The notes under the pieces were generated by a model, which saw only the letters and a program-made list of their open reading frames with translations, had not been told where the DNA came from and made no database searches. This document shows positions 17,788-27,209 of a stretch of 64,000 nucleotides of DNA, piece after piece; positions within the stretch are counted from its first letter, which is position 1, and every line of letters begins with the position of its first letter. The DNA comes from Acetobacter estunensis (lineage in GTDB: Bacteria; Pseudomonadota; Alphaproteobacteria; Acetobacterales; Acetobacteraceae). The stretch lies in NCBI RefSeq assembly GCF_011516945.1, contig NZ_WOTH01000007.1, forward strand, positions 1 through 64,000, given 5' to 3'. Both the position numbers and the translations under genes were made by a program.

Positions 17788-19548
17788 TCAGAACGTCAGT
17801 TCGAGGTTGCTCTGCACATAGGCGCCCGAGGATGCGCCGGCGTTGATCATTGATTTGGATGCAAAGATGTATTCGCCGTCGATGCTGAATGTGATGTGGC
17901 GCGTGGCGCGCCATGTGAAGCTTGCCTGAGGAAGAGTGGCTGTGTAGCCGCCATGTGGGCGCAGCCCGTAGGCGGCCGTGCCGGAAGCATAGAGCGCGTC
18001 ATTGGTGCTGGCGCGCCATACGACCGGCACTTTCATGATGAGCGTGGTGTTGGGCGTGGGTGTGAGTGTCACCATCGGGCCGACATCGATCAGGTTCTGG
18101 TCGCCCAGATAGGTGCTTATGTCGAGGTAGTAGGCGCTGGGCACGAAAGGCGTCATGAAGCTGCCCCAGCTTCCCGTGGAGCTTTTGTTGTAGTTGCCGC
18201 CAGAGAAAATATCGGCCTGCATGCCAAGAGACGGACGTCCCCACCATTTGGCGAAGCGCCATGCGACCTGAGAGGTGAAAGCATAGGCGCTGACGGGGCG
18301 CGAGGGGCCGTTTTTGGCCGTGTTGAAATAACCGCCCTGCCACGCGCCACCGAGTGAGAACTCGATCGGGCCTGCATTGCCCCATACGCGCATGCCCGGC
18401 ATGTCGCGGCGCGTCGATCCGGCAATGGTGCCGGTTTGTCCCGCGATGGGTGCCGAGGCCAGCAGAAAGCCGATGTAGTAGGTGTCGATGAAGACCTGAC
18501 TCTTCTTGCCGAGGAACTTGAAGGACGGCACGGCATAGGAGGTGGTGGCACCGAACATGCGGGTTTTGTAGCCCACCTGATTGTGGAACGGCACATTGGC
18601 CGTTGACCAGTTGGTGAGTGTCAGATCGAAGAAATCCGCGCGGAAATTCTTCCAGAAGGAATAGGCGCGGATACCGTTCCATGAGAACGGGATGGAGGGA
18701 TAGACCGATCCGGCCGTGAACCACGGTGGGGCATCGAGAAAGGTCATGCGCCCGACCATCACGCCCATATTGGCGTGCAGCAACCGCCCTTTGAACTCGA
18801 CGAACGCCTGCTGCGCGTCGAGATTGTTGCGCCACCGTCCATTGTTGTAACCGTAATAGTTCACGCCGCCCGCCTGACCGCTCATCAGTTCACCATATAG
18901 GCGCACGTGTTGGCCCAGATGCAGATCAGCGCCGAGATTCCAGCGTAGGTTCTGGCGATAGGCCGGGTCTTTCTTGGTTTGTCCGAAGCCGGCGCGCTGA
19001 TCGTAGAAATTGTGCTGACGGAAGTTGCCGCTGAACGTCAGATAGATCGAACCGCTGTCGTTGAGCGGGATGTATTTGACGGGGTCCATGATGTCGATGC
19101 GGTTCTTGGGATCGCGCAGGTTGGACCAGTCTTCCGCCCACCGCGAGACGGCGTAATAGCCGACCGTTCCCCAGCCGGAGGCCGCTCCGGTGTTGGAGTT
19201 GAAGATACCCCATTGCCCCTGATGGAGAAGCGATGCGGGCGTTTGGGCCGGTAGCGCGAGGTTTTGCGGCTGGGCATACGATTCCGGACGGGATTCCAGT
19301 GGCGGAAGCAGTCGGGTGTTGTCCCAGAACCCTTTTCTGGGTGGTTTCACGGGTGAGGAAGCCGTAGCTGCGGAGGAACGGTATTCCTCCGGCGTCTGCG
19401 GATAGTGATGAATGTTGGCATTCGGCGCGGTGTCGGCACGGGCGGGTGCGTCCAGAAGCAGGACGGGCAGACCGGCGATGACACTGGAGAGAAGGAACGG
19501 ACGGACGGAACGGCGGCAGGAGAAAGCCACTGGGGACGACGTGTTCAT
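17788..19548 (-). CDS. Alginate-export-type outer membrane porin
   Basis: A 586-residue outer-membrane beta-barrel protein. It has an N-terminal signal (FLLSSVIAGLPVLLLDAPARA) and about 100 residues of periplasmic, proline-rich sequence. A long barrel region follows with alternating aromatic strands (for example LYGELMSGQAGGVNYYGYNNGRWRN type segments), ending in a C-terminal Phe (LELTF) as needed for BAM recognition. The pattern FVEFKGRLLHANMGVMVGRM is typical of the alginate export family (PF13372), which in acetic acid bacteria acts as a general or carbohydrate porin. It is monocistronic. The solute is unknown; there is no alginate gene nearby. Confidence 0.8.
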   Translation of the reverse strand: MNTSSPVAFSCRRSVRPFLLSSVIAGLPVLLLDAPARADTAPNANIHHYPQTPEEYRSSAATASSPVKPPRKGFWDNTRLLPPLESRPESYAQPQNLALPAQTPASLLHQGQWGIFNSNTGAASGWGTVGYYAVSRWAEDWSNLRDPKNRIDIMDPVKYIPLNDSGSIYLTFSGNFRQHNFYDQRAGFGQTKKDPAYRQNLRWNLGADLHLGQHVRLYGELMSGQAGGVNYYGYNNGRWRNNLDAQQAFVEFKGRLLHANMGVMVGRMTFLDAPPWFTAGSVYPSIPFSWNGIRAYSFWKNFRADFFDLTLTNWSTANVPFHNQVGYKTRMFGATTSYAVPSFKFLGKKSQVFIDTYYIGFLLASAPIAGQTGTIAGSTRRDMPGMRVWGNAGPIEFSLGGAWQGGYFNTAKNGPSRPVSAYAFTSQVAWRFAKWWGRPSLGMQADIFSGGNYNKSSTGSWGSFMTPFVPSAYYLDISTYLGDQNLIDVGPMVTLTPTPNTTLIMKVPVVWRASTNDALYASGTAAYGLRPHGGYTATLPQASFTWRATRHITFSIDGEYIFASKSMINAGASSGAYVQSNLELTF

Positions 19549-19926
19549 GCGATCGGTCTCTGTTCTTTTTGTTGGTGGAGGCCGGACATGCGCCTGACTT
19601 ATTCATTCATGGCATATCAGTTAATCATTATTTTGCTTCTATTTCATGATTCGTCACTTCGCAAAAGCGTGTGGTGAAGGGCCATTCGCTCAACGTGACG
19701 GATCGGTCACAGTTCGGGCTCACTCCCACTCTTTTCTCCTGTGTTACCGCCACGCCACAGAGAAGAACGGCCTCTTTCCAGACAGCGGGAAGCAGACAAA
19801 GGAGAAAGGCCCATTCACGTCTTTTGACGGACGCCTCTTGTCTCATGCCCGCTCCTGTCGGATGAGCACGCGGCGGCCATGCGGCGGATTGCCCATGGCC
19901 AGAGTAGGACAGGACGACGGCGGCGC
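19549..19926. promoter_or_regulatory. Divergent intergenic region between porin and rmuC
   Basis: This 378-base stretch separates two divergent genes. The half near the porin is A+T-rich (19600-19650) and probably carries its promoter. Short reading frames here show no domain, signal or good ribosome site, so no gene is called. Confidence 0.4.
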
Positions 19927-21174
19927 ATGAACGGCATGACATCCTTCGAAAGCATCATTCTGTTTGTGGGGCTTGCGGTTGTGATCGGCCTGCTTGTGCT
20001 GCTTCTTCTGCGCCGTTCGGGTGGAGGCAGCGCCGATGACAGCGATCTGCTCGCGCGGCTGTATGTGTTGGTCGAGCGCGAGGGCAGCCTGAGACAGTCG
20101 GAACTGGACCGTCAGCAGGCGCGGCAGGTCGAGATGGAGCGTGCGCTGATCGGGCGTGTCGAGCAGATGCGCGTGGAGATGTCCGAGCGGCTGGGGCAGA
20201 TGTCAGGGCAGATCGGGCGTGAACAGGCAGAATCCCGGGCCGCGCAGTCCGAGGCGTTGCGGGAAATGGCGACGACTTCAGCCCAGCAGCTTGCCGCCAT
20301 CCGTGGCGCCGTGACCGAGCAGCTTCACGCGGCGGTGGAAAAGCAGATGCAGACCTCGTTCCAGCGGGTTCTGGAACAGTTTTCCGCCATGCAGAAAGCC
20401 ATGGGCGAGGTGTCGGCCATGACGGCGCAGATCGGTGATCTCAAGCGGCTGTTCGGCAATGTGAAAACCCGTGGCGGTTGGGGCGAGGCGCAGTTGCGCG
20501 CCATTCTGGAGGATGTGCTGCCGCCGGGAACGTGGGAGACGAACTGTCGTCTCGGGCGCGGTGGCGAGGTGGTCGAGTTTGCCGTGAAGATGCCTGTGCG
20601 CGGATCGCATCCGCCTGTGCTGGCCATCGACAGTAAGTTTCCGACCGAAGCCTATGAGCGCCTTCTCGACGCCTGCGCCAATGATGACAAGGACGGTGAG
20701 AAAGCGGCGCGGAGGGCGTTGGAGACCGCCTTGCGGATGGAGGCGCGCAAGATCGCGTCCAAATATATCGTGCCGCCGGAGACAGTGGAGTTTGCCGTTC
20801 TCTATCTGCCCACCGATGGCCTCTATACCGAGATTGCCCGTGCGCCGGGGCTGATCGATGAGATCGGGCGGACGTGTCGCGTGCTCATCATGGGGCCGTC
20901 GCTCATGCCCGCGCTGCTACGTACCATTCATCTGGGCTATGTCACGCTCTCGCTTGAGGAGCGCACGGACACCATCGCGCGGCTTCTGGGGGCGACACGT
21001 CAGGAAATGCTCAAGATGGACGGCGTGCTCGATAAGCTCTCACGCAACGCGCACGCCATGTCCACGACCATTGAGGATGCCCGTCGCCGTACCCGCGTGA
21101 TGGCGCGGCAGTTGCGTAGTCTGGACTCCGGTGAGCCTGCGGAAGAAACCAGCGACCCGGAGACGCTGCTATAG
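19927..21174 (+). CDS. rmuC: DNA recombination protein RmuC
   Basis: A 415-residue membrane-anchored protein that limits inversions at repeats. One N-terminal helix (IILFVGLAVVIGLLVLLLL) is followed by a coiled coil (about 55-165, rich in QxxxE heptads) and the conserved PD-(D/E)XK-like RmuC domain: KTRGGWGEAQLRAILEDVLPPG, AIDSKFPTEAYERL and FAVLYLPTDGLY. The start at 19927 places the helix near the N-terminus; the frame is open upstream but basic and non-homologous. Length is typical. It stands 77 bases before ypfJ on the same strand. Confidence 0.94.
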   Translation: MNGMTSFESIILFVGLAVVIGLLVLLLLRRSGGGSADDSDLLARLYVLVEREGSLRQSELDRQQARQVEMERALIGRVEQMRVEMSERLGQMSGQIGREQAESRAAQSEALREMATTSAQQLAAIRGAVTEQLHAAVEKQMQTSFQRVLEQFSAMQKAMGEVSAMTAQIGDLKRLFGNVKTRGGWGEAQLRAILEDVLPPGTWETNCRLGRGGEVVEFAVKMPVRGSHPPVLAIDSKFPTEAYERLLDACANDDKDGEKAARRALETALRMEARKIASKYIVPPETVEFAVLYLPTDGLYTEIARAPGLIDEIGRTCRVLIMGPSLMPALLRTIHLGYVTLSLEERTDTIARLLGATRQEMLKMDGVLDKLSRNAHAMSTTIEDARRRTRVMARQLRSLDSGEPAEETSDPETLL

Positions 21175-21251
21175 CGGCCCGGAACCATATTTCTTGTCGT
21201 GCATGAGCGTGATACGCACACTGAAAGAAACATGACACGGAAGCCCTCACG

Positions 21252-22112
21252 ATGCGCCTGAATGACGAACGCGAAAGCTCCAATATAGAGGATCGGCGCG
21301 GCTCGGGAGGAGGTGGCGGACGTCCTCTGAAGATTGGCGGCATCGGGGGCGTGCTGCTCATTCTCGGCGCACTGTATTTCGGCGTCGATCCTCAGGTGGT
21401 GTTCAGCCTGCTTGAAGGGGGCGAGGGTACTTCGCCGCAGGTGACGGCGCAGGCTCCCACCGCACAGGACGATGCGGGTAAGCAGTTCATCGGCCGCGTG
21501 CTGGCGTCCACCGAGGATGTCTGGACAACCTACTTTCAGGCTATGGGGCGGACATATCACGAGCCGCATCTGGTGCTGTTCAGTGGTGGCGTGAATTCCG
21601 CCTGCGGTTACGCCCAGACATCCGTTGGGCCGTTCTACTGTCCGACGGATCAGAAAGTGTATCTCGATCTTGCGTTCTTTCAGGAGCTTCAGAATCGTCT
21701 GGGCGCAGGGGGAGATTTCGCGCGGGCCTATGTGATCGCGCATGAGGTTGGGCATCATGTCCAGAACGAATTGGGCATCATGGATCGGGTGGCGCATCTG
21801 CGGACGCAGGAAGCCGAGAATGGTGCAGGCGGCCTGTCAGTGCGCACCGAACTTCAGGCGGATTGTTTCGCGGGTGTGTGGGCCAAGCGCGCCGATGATG
21901 CCAAACGTATCCTTGAGACAGGCGATATCGAGGAAGGCATCAATGCCGCCGCCGCCGTAGGCGATGACCGGCTGCAGAAGGAGATGCAGGGGCGGGTGGT
22001 GCCGGACAGCTTCACACATGGTACCTCGGCCCAGCGTGTGGGCTGGTTCCGGCGTGGACTGGCATCCGGCGACATTCACCAGTGCGATACGTTCTCCGCC
22101 TCCCAACTCTGA
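21252..22112 (+). CDS. ypfJ: YpfJ-type neutral zinc metallopeptidase
   Basis: A 286-residue membrane-anchored putative protease (PF04228). The start MRLNDERESSNIEDRRG, a single helix near residues 33-52, and the zinc site HEVGHHVQ with a downstream RTELQADCFAGVWA segment that supplies the third ligand are all canonical. CGYAQTSVGPFYCP with two cysteines is also conserved. The active domain would face the periplasm. No substrate is known. It is probably co-transcribed with rmuC. Confidence 0.92.
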   Translation: MRLNDERESSNIEDRRGSGGGGGRPLKIGGIGGVLLILGALYFGVDPQVVFSLLEGGEGTSPQVTAQAPTAQDDAGKQFIGRVLASTEDVWTTYFQAMGRTYHEPHLVLFSGGVNSACGYAQTSVGPFYCPTDQKVYLDLAFFQELQNRLGAGGDFARAYVIAHEVGHHVQNELGIMDRVAHLRTQEAENGAGGLSVRTELQADCFAGVWAKRADDAKRILETGDIEEGINAAAAVGDDRLQKEMQGRVVPDSFTHGTSAQRVGWFRRGLASGDIHQCDTFSASQL

Positions 22113-22126
22113 AGAGCGTGCTTACT

Positions 22127-22495
22127 TCATTTTGTGCGGCTGAGGTGTGAGCGTAGCCAATCGGCCAGCACGATGGCTTCATTGTGCTGCGTGTCGCGAG
22201 CGCCGAACAGCAGCGTCACACACCCCTCTCGCGCACGGGCGAGCAGTTCGTCCACGGCCTGTGTGTTCGCGGCAAGTTCTGTGCGGTAGCGTGAGATGAA
22301 CTCTCCCCATTTTGCCGGATCGTGCGCAAACCACTGCCGCAGATCGGTGGAAGGGGCGATCTCCTTGTCCCATGCGGTGAGAGCGGCTTTTTCGCGGCTG
22401 AGGCCACGCGGCCAGAGACGATCCACAAGAATGCGCTGTCCGTCATCGGGAGACGCCGGGTCGTACACACGTTTTACATGGATGTCGGGTGTCAC
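22127..22495 (-). CDS. DUF488 family protein
   Basis: A 122-residue soluble protein. KRVYDP, RILVDRLWPRGLSREKA, WDKEIAPSTDLRQWFAHDPAKWGEF and a final VTLLFGARDTQHNEAIVLA segment are the full DUF488 pattern (YeaO-like). The function is unestablished; a Ser/Cys-free Rossmann-like fold is reported for the family. It converges with ypfJ, leaving 14 bases between stops, and is divergent from the RND operon, with which it shares a 194-base control region. Confidence 0.9.
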   Translation of the reverse strand: MTPDIHVKRVYDPASPDDGQRILVDRLWPRGLSREKAALTAWDKEIAPSTDLRQWFAHDPAKWGEFISRYRTELAANTQAVDELLARAREGCVTLLFGARDTQHNEAIVLADWLRSHLSRTK

Positions 22496-22537
22496 GATGG
22501 AGGACTCCTGTGCTGGGAGATGGGAAGAAAAACGCCA

Positions 22538-22554
22538 TGTAACGAACAGTTACA
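22538..22554. promoter_or_regulatory. Operator-like inverted repeat between DUF488 and RND operon
   Basis: TGTAAC-N5-GTTACA, a perfect 6-bp dyad of 17 bases, lies in the divergent promoter region 43 bases before DUF488 and about 140 bases before the RND permease. TetR/MarR-type repressors use sites of this form, but no regulator gene is adjacent. Confidence 0.45.
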
Positions 22555-22689
22555 CGATGTTGAATGTTTCAAAACTTGTGATTTTCATGCCGGTTTCAGG
22601 TTGGCTTGTCGCCCATTCCCTGTTTAGACAGGTCGCATGACTGTCATGTTCCTGTTGCTTTCGTGTGACCGGCCAGAGGTCGGTCCCGT

Positions 22690-25600
22690 ATGAATGAGAT
22701 CGTCCTTGTAGCCCTCAAGCGGCCCTACACATTTGTGGTCCTGTCGATCCTCATCGTGGTGTTTGGCATAAAAGCCATCGTGTCCACGCCGACAGACGTA
22801 TTCCCCAGCATCAAGATTCCCGTCGTCGCGGCCATCTGGACCTATGACGGGCTGATGCCCGAGGACATGTCGGGCCGCGTGATCTATTATTACGAGCGCG
22901 CGCTGACAGCCACCGTCAGCAACATCGAACATATCGAAAGCCAGTCCTATTACGGACGCGGGCTGGTAAAAGTGTTCTTCCAGCCCGGCACCGATCCATC
23001 GGTCGCGCAGACGCAGATCACCTCGGTTTCCCAGACGGTCATCAAGCAGATGCCCACCGGCAGTACGCCGCCGTTGATCCTGACTTATGATGCCTCGTCC
23101 GTGCCGGTGCTGACGCTTCAGGTGTCGTCAAACAACATGACGGCGTCTCAGATCTATGACATGGCCTCCAACCTTGTCCGACCGGCGCTGGTGTCGGTGG
23201 CGGGCGCGGCCATTCCCAACCCGTATGGCGGTCAGCTCGGTAACGTGATGGTCGATCTCGACCCAACCAAGCTGCTGGCTCACAAGCTTTCGCCCTCGGA
23301 TGTTTCGGCAGCACTCGGGCGGCAGAACATCGTGTTGCCAGCTGGTGACCAGCGTATCGGCACGTTCGACTGGATGGTGCAGACCAACGCATCTCCGCGC
23401 GAGATCGATAGTTTCAACAGTATTCCGATCAAGCAGGTGGGCAATTCCGTCATCTATCTGCGCGATGTCGCGTGGGTGCATCAGGGCGGCCCTCCACAGA
23501 CCAACCTTGTGCTTGTGAAAGGGCAACAGGGCGTCCTGATCGTCATTCTCAAGGCCGGTAACGCTTCCACCCTCGACGTGGTCGCGGGTGTGAAGAAGGT
23601 GCTGCCCAATGTGGTGAAAACACTCCCCGATGGTGTGGACATCAAGATCATCGGGGATGCGTCCGGCTTCGTGAAGGAATCCGTGCGCGATGTGGTGCAG
23701 GAGATGGCCACGGCGGCGTGTCTGACGGGACTCGTGGTGCTGCTGTTCCTTGGCTCGTGGCGTTCGACCGTCATCATCGCCACCTCGATTCCGCTGGCCA
23801 TGCTGTGCTCGATCATCGGACTCGGCTGGGCCGGGCAGACCATCAACGTGATGACACTGGGCGGTCTGGCGCTGGCGGTGGGTATTCTCGTCGATGACGC
23901 CACGGTCATGATCGAGAACATCGACGCCCATCTGGCGATGGAGAAGGATCTGGAGCAGGCGATCATCGACGCTGCGAATCAGATCGTCACCGCTACGTTT
24001 GTCTCCACGCTGTGCATCTGCATCGTGTGGATGCCGCTGTTCCAGTTGAGCGGTGTGGCGGGTTGGCTGTTCCGCCCCATGGCGGAGGCCATCATCTTCG
24101 CGATGATCGCGTCCTTCGTCCTGTCGCGGACATTGGTGCCCACCATGGCGAAATACATGCTGGCGGCTCAGGTGCATGGACATGGCGGAGAGCCGAAATC
24201 GTTCTTCGGCCGGTTCCAGCGCGGTTTCGAGGCGAAGTTCGAGCGTTTCCGTCACGCTTACCGCGGAGTGCTGGATCGTTTCATCGGTATGCGGGGCGCT
24301 TTTATCGGTGCCTTCCTGCTGGCGGCGGTGAGTTCACTCGGTCTGCTGTTCTTTGTGGGACAGGATTTCTTTCCCGAGATCAACTCCGATGCGCTGGCGC
24401 TGCATATGCGCGCGCCCATCGGCACGCGGCTGGAGGAATCCGGCAAGATCACCCAGCTTGTCGAGCGCCGGATCCATCAGCTTCTTCCCGGAGAAGTGGA
24501 ATCGGTGGTGGCCAACTGCGGTCTGCCGGTCAGCACCCTCAATCAGGCGTTCATCCCTACGCCTACAGTGGGGACGGAAGATTGCGATCTGACGATTTCG
24601 CTCAAGAACGCGGCGGCACCGGTGGCGAAGTTCCGTCACATTCTCCGCAAGGGGTTGGCCCTGAGCTTTCCGGGCACGCAGATCACGTTCCAGCCAGCTG
24701 ACCTCACGGCCAAGATCCTGAACTTCGGCAGCCCGGCGCCTCTGGATGTTCAGGTGATCGGGCGCGACCTCAAGGACAATTTCGCTTTTGCCAACCGGTT
24801 GGTTTCGCGGTTGCGTCGTGTGCCGGGCATTGCCGATGTGGTGGTGCAGGAGCCCATGACCGCGCCGACGTTGACGGTCACGACCGGACGTAGCTTCGCG
24901 CTGGGCACAGGCATTACGGAATCCGATGTCGCGGGCAACATGCTGGTCGCCCTTTCGGGCAGTTCGCAGGTAGGGCAGGTGTACTGGCTCGACACCAAGA
25001 CGGGCGTGTCCCATCTGGTCGATATCCAGACGCCAGCTTATTACCTTCAGACGCTCAACAATCTTGAGACGCTGCCCATCGACAAGGGTGACGGCAACCC
25101 GACCGGGCAGATCCCGCAGCTTCTGGGGGGCTTAAGCAAGATTGGTGCGGTGGGAACGCCTGCCGAGATTTCGCACTACAATATCATGCCCGCCTTCAAC
25201 ATCTACGCCATGAACGAGGGCATTGATCTTGGCACCGTGGCGCGTCAGGTCGGGCGCATCGTGGATGAGGAACGGGGCAATCTGCCGCACGGCACCTCCA
25301 TGGCGGTGCGCGGGCAGGGCGTGACCATGAACACGGCCTATGCCGAGTTGATCGGTGGGCTTGCGATGTCGGTCCTGCTGGTCTTCCTGCTGATCGTGGT
25401 CAACTTCCAGTCGTGGCTGGACCCGTTCATCATCATTACGGCGCTGCCGGGCGCGTTGGGCGGCATTGCCTGGGCACTGTTCCTGACGCACACGGCGCTG
25501 TCGGTGCCGGCACTCACGGGTGCCATCATGTGCATGGGCACAGCGACGGCGAATTCCATTCTGGTCGTGTCGTTTGCGCGGGATGAACTGGCGCGGCATG

Positions 25601-25848
25601 GCGATGCCGTGCGCGCCGCGTTGGATGCGGGATTCGAACGTATCCGTCCCGTGCTGATGACGGCCTCTGCCATGATTGTGGGCATGCTGCCGATGTCGAT
25701 GAGCAACTCGCAGAATGCGCCGCTGGGCCGGGCTGTCATGGGCGGCCTGTTGGTGGCAACCGTCGCCACGCTGCTGTTCGTGCCCTGTGTGTTTGCGATG
25801 ATTCATGGCCGCAAGGCGCGCCATGCCAACGAAGGAGAAGCTTCATGA
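22690..25848 (+). CDS. RND efflux transporter permease subunit (HAE1-like)
   Basis: A 1052-residue inner-membrane proton/drug antiporter. The first helix (PYTFVVLSILIVVFGI), two large periplasmic loops and a central block of helices repeat in both halves. GILVDDATVMIENI carries the Asp pair of helix 4 needed for proton relay in AcrB-type pumps, so the pump should be active. The second-half motifs ALPGALGGIAWALF and PVLMTASAMIVGMLPM are typical. The heavy-metal (CusA) subfamily is less likely because the Asp-Asp pair and length fit the hydrophobe/amphiphile class. Its end overlaps the adaptor gene by ATGA, forming a three-gene tripartite pump operon. Confidence 0.93.
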   Translation: MNEIVLVALKRPYTFVVLSILIVVFGIKAIVSTPTDVFPSIKIPVVAAIWTYDGLMPEDMSGRVIYYYERALTATVSNIEHIESQSYYGRGLVKVFFQPGTDPSVAQTQITSVSQTVIKQMPTGSTPPLILTYDASSVPVLTLQVSSNNMTASQIYDMASNLVRPALVSVAGAAIPNPYGGQLGNVMVDLDPTKLLAHKLSPSDVSAALGRQNIVLPAGDQRIGTFDWMVQTNASPREIDSFNSIPIKQVGNSVIYLRDVAWVHQGGPPQTNLVLVKGQQGVLIVILKAGNASTLDVVAGVKKVLPNVVKTLPDGVDIKIIGDASGFVKESVRDVVQEMATAACLTGLVVLLFLGSWRSTVIIATSIPLAMLCSIIGLGWAGQTINVMTLGGLALAVGILVDDATVMIENIDAHLAMEKDLEQAIIDAANQIVTATFVSTLCICIVWMPLFQLSGVAGWLFRPMAEAIIFAMIASFVLSRTLVPTMAKYMLAAQVHGHGGEPKSFFGRFQRGFEAKFERFRHAYRGVLDRFIGMRGAFIGAFLLAAVSSLGLLFFVGQDFFPEINSDALALHMRAPIGTRLEESGKITQLVERRIHQLLPGEVESVVANCGLPVSTLNQAFIPTPTVGTEDCDLTISLKNAAAPVAKFRHILRKGLALSFPGTQITFQPADLTAKILNFGSPAPLDVQVIGRDLKDNFAFANRLVSRLRRVPGIADVVVQEPMTAPTLTVTTGRSFALGTGITESDVAGNMLVALSGSSQVGQVYWLDTKTGVSHLVDIQTPAYYLQTLNNLETLPIDKGDGNPTGQIPQLLGGLSKIGAVGTPAEISHYNIMPAFNIYAMNEGIDLGTVARQVGRIVDEERGNLPHGTSMAVRGQGVTMNTAYAELIGGLAMSVLLVFLLIVVNFQSWLDPFIIITALPGALGGIAWALFLTHTALSVPALTGAIMCMGTATANSILVVSFARDELARHGDAVRAALDAGFERIRPVLMTASAMIVGMLPMSMSNSQNAPLGRAVMGGLLVATVATLLFVPCVFAMIHGRKARHANEGEAS

Positions 25849-27209
25849 ACGGCGAGATGACAGAGCGTCCAGCCGCTCATGGAACCGTGGGCGGACAGGA
25901 CGGGCAGCCGCCGCACAGGAGCAGTTCGCGCTTTCGGTTGATCACCACGATCGTTGTGATCGGGGCGGTTGGTCTTGCGGCATGGGGCATCATCGAGCGC
26001 AAGGCGCATTATGTGCATCTGGCGCGTCAGACCACCGAAGCGGCCATGCCGCATGTACAGGTCATCACTCCGGCACCCGGCCCGGCGCGCCGTACACTGG
26101 ATCTGCCCGCCAATATCTCGGCATGGTATCTCGCGCCGATCTACGCGCAGGTCTCGGGCTACGTGAAGATGTGGTACAAGGACATCGGCGCGCAGGTCCA
26201 TGCGGGCGATGTTCTGGCCGAAATCGACACACCGGGACTGGACGCGCAATACGCCGCGGCCAAGGCCAATCTCGATGTCGCCGTAGCCCGCTACAAGCTG
26301 GCGCGTATCACCGCCAAACGCTGGAAAGCGCTGGAGGGCACGCAGGCCGTTTCACAGCAGGAAGTGGATGTGCAGGCAGCCAATGCTGAGGCCGAGCAGG
26401 CGCAGGTGGAGGCCGCCCGCCATGAGATGGAGCGGTTTCAGGCGCTGGAAGGCTTCAAGCGGATCATCGCTCCTTTCGATGGCGTGGTCACGGCCCGCAT
26501 GGCAGATGTGGGCGACTACGTGAACGCAGGGCGCGGTGACGTTGGCTCCCGTGGGAACGCGACGGAATTGTTCAGCGTGGCCGACACGCACGCCATGCGC
26601 GTGTTCGTCTCGGTTCCGCAGGACTATTCCGACATCATCGCGCCCGACCTCAAGGCCACGCTTTCGCTGCCGCAATTCCCATCCCGGACGTTCAAGGCGC
26701 GATATCTGGCAACGGCAAGCGCCTTCAACCCGGACACGCGCACGGTCACGACCGAGTTGATGGTGGACAATCCGACCGGCGAGTTGTGGCCGAACTCGTT
26801 CGCCATCGCGCATTTCGAGGCGGCGGGCGATCCCAACATCCTGATCCTGCCGCAGGGCGCCATCATCTTCCGCGCGGAGGGCACGGAGGTGGCTGTGGTG
26901 GATTCCACCAATCACGTTCATCTTGTGCCGGTGAAGGTGGGCACGCTTCTGGGCAAGACGCTCCAGATCCTTTCAGGTGTGAAGCCCACGGATCGGATCA
27001 TCAACAACCCCTCCGCCGGTCTGCTGGATGGGGATGAGGTTCGGATCGTGAAGGGAACGCCCGGCTACAACATGCCGTCCGAACACGCAGCGAAAGCCAA
27101 GACCGGCGCGGCGCGTGATGGGCACAGCGGCGCTACTGACAATGATGATGTGCGCGCCATGCCCGAAGGAGGGAACGCCCCCGTGGCCGATCCCGGTGGT
27201 CATTCATGA
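25845..27209 (+). CDS. RND periplasmic adaptor subunit (membrane fusion protein)
   Basis: A 454-residue adaptor linking the inner-membrane pump to the outer-membrane channel. A single N-terminal helix (about 32-50) is followed by the barrel-sandwich half motif YAQVSGYVKMWYKDIGAQVHAGDVLAEID, an alpha-helical hairpin (about 120-200, with QQEVDVQAANAEAEQAQVEAAR), then GFKRIIAPFDGVVTARMADVGDYVNAG as the second lipoyl half. The C-terminal about 50 residues are polar and rich in Gly and Asp, longer than usual. It overlaps the genes on both sides by ATGA. Confidence 0.92.
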   Translation: MNGEMTERPAAHGTVGGQDGQPPHRSSSRFRLITTIVVIGAVGLAAWGIIERKAHYVHLARQTTEAAMPHVQVITPAPGPARRTLDLPANISAWYLAPIYAQVSGYVKMWYKDIGAQVHAGDVLAEIDTPGLDAQYAAAKANLDVAVARYKLARITAKRWKALEGTQAVSQQEVDVQAANAEAEQAQVEAARHEMERFQALEGFKRIIAPFDGVVTARMADVGDYVNAGRGDVGSRGNATELFSVADTHAMRVFVSVPQDYSDIIAPDLKATLSLPQFPSRTFKARYLATASAFNPDTRTVTTELMVDNPTGELWPNSFAIAHFEAAGDPNILILPQGAIIFRAEGTEVAVVDSTNHVHLVPVKVGTLLGKTLQILSGVKPTDRIINNPSAGLLDGDEVRIVKGTPGYNMPSEHAAKAKTGAARDGHSGATDNDDVRAMPEGGNAPVADPGGHS

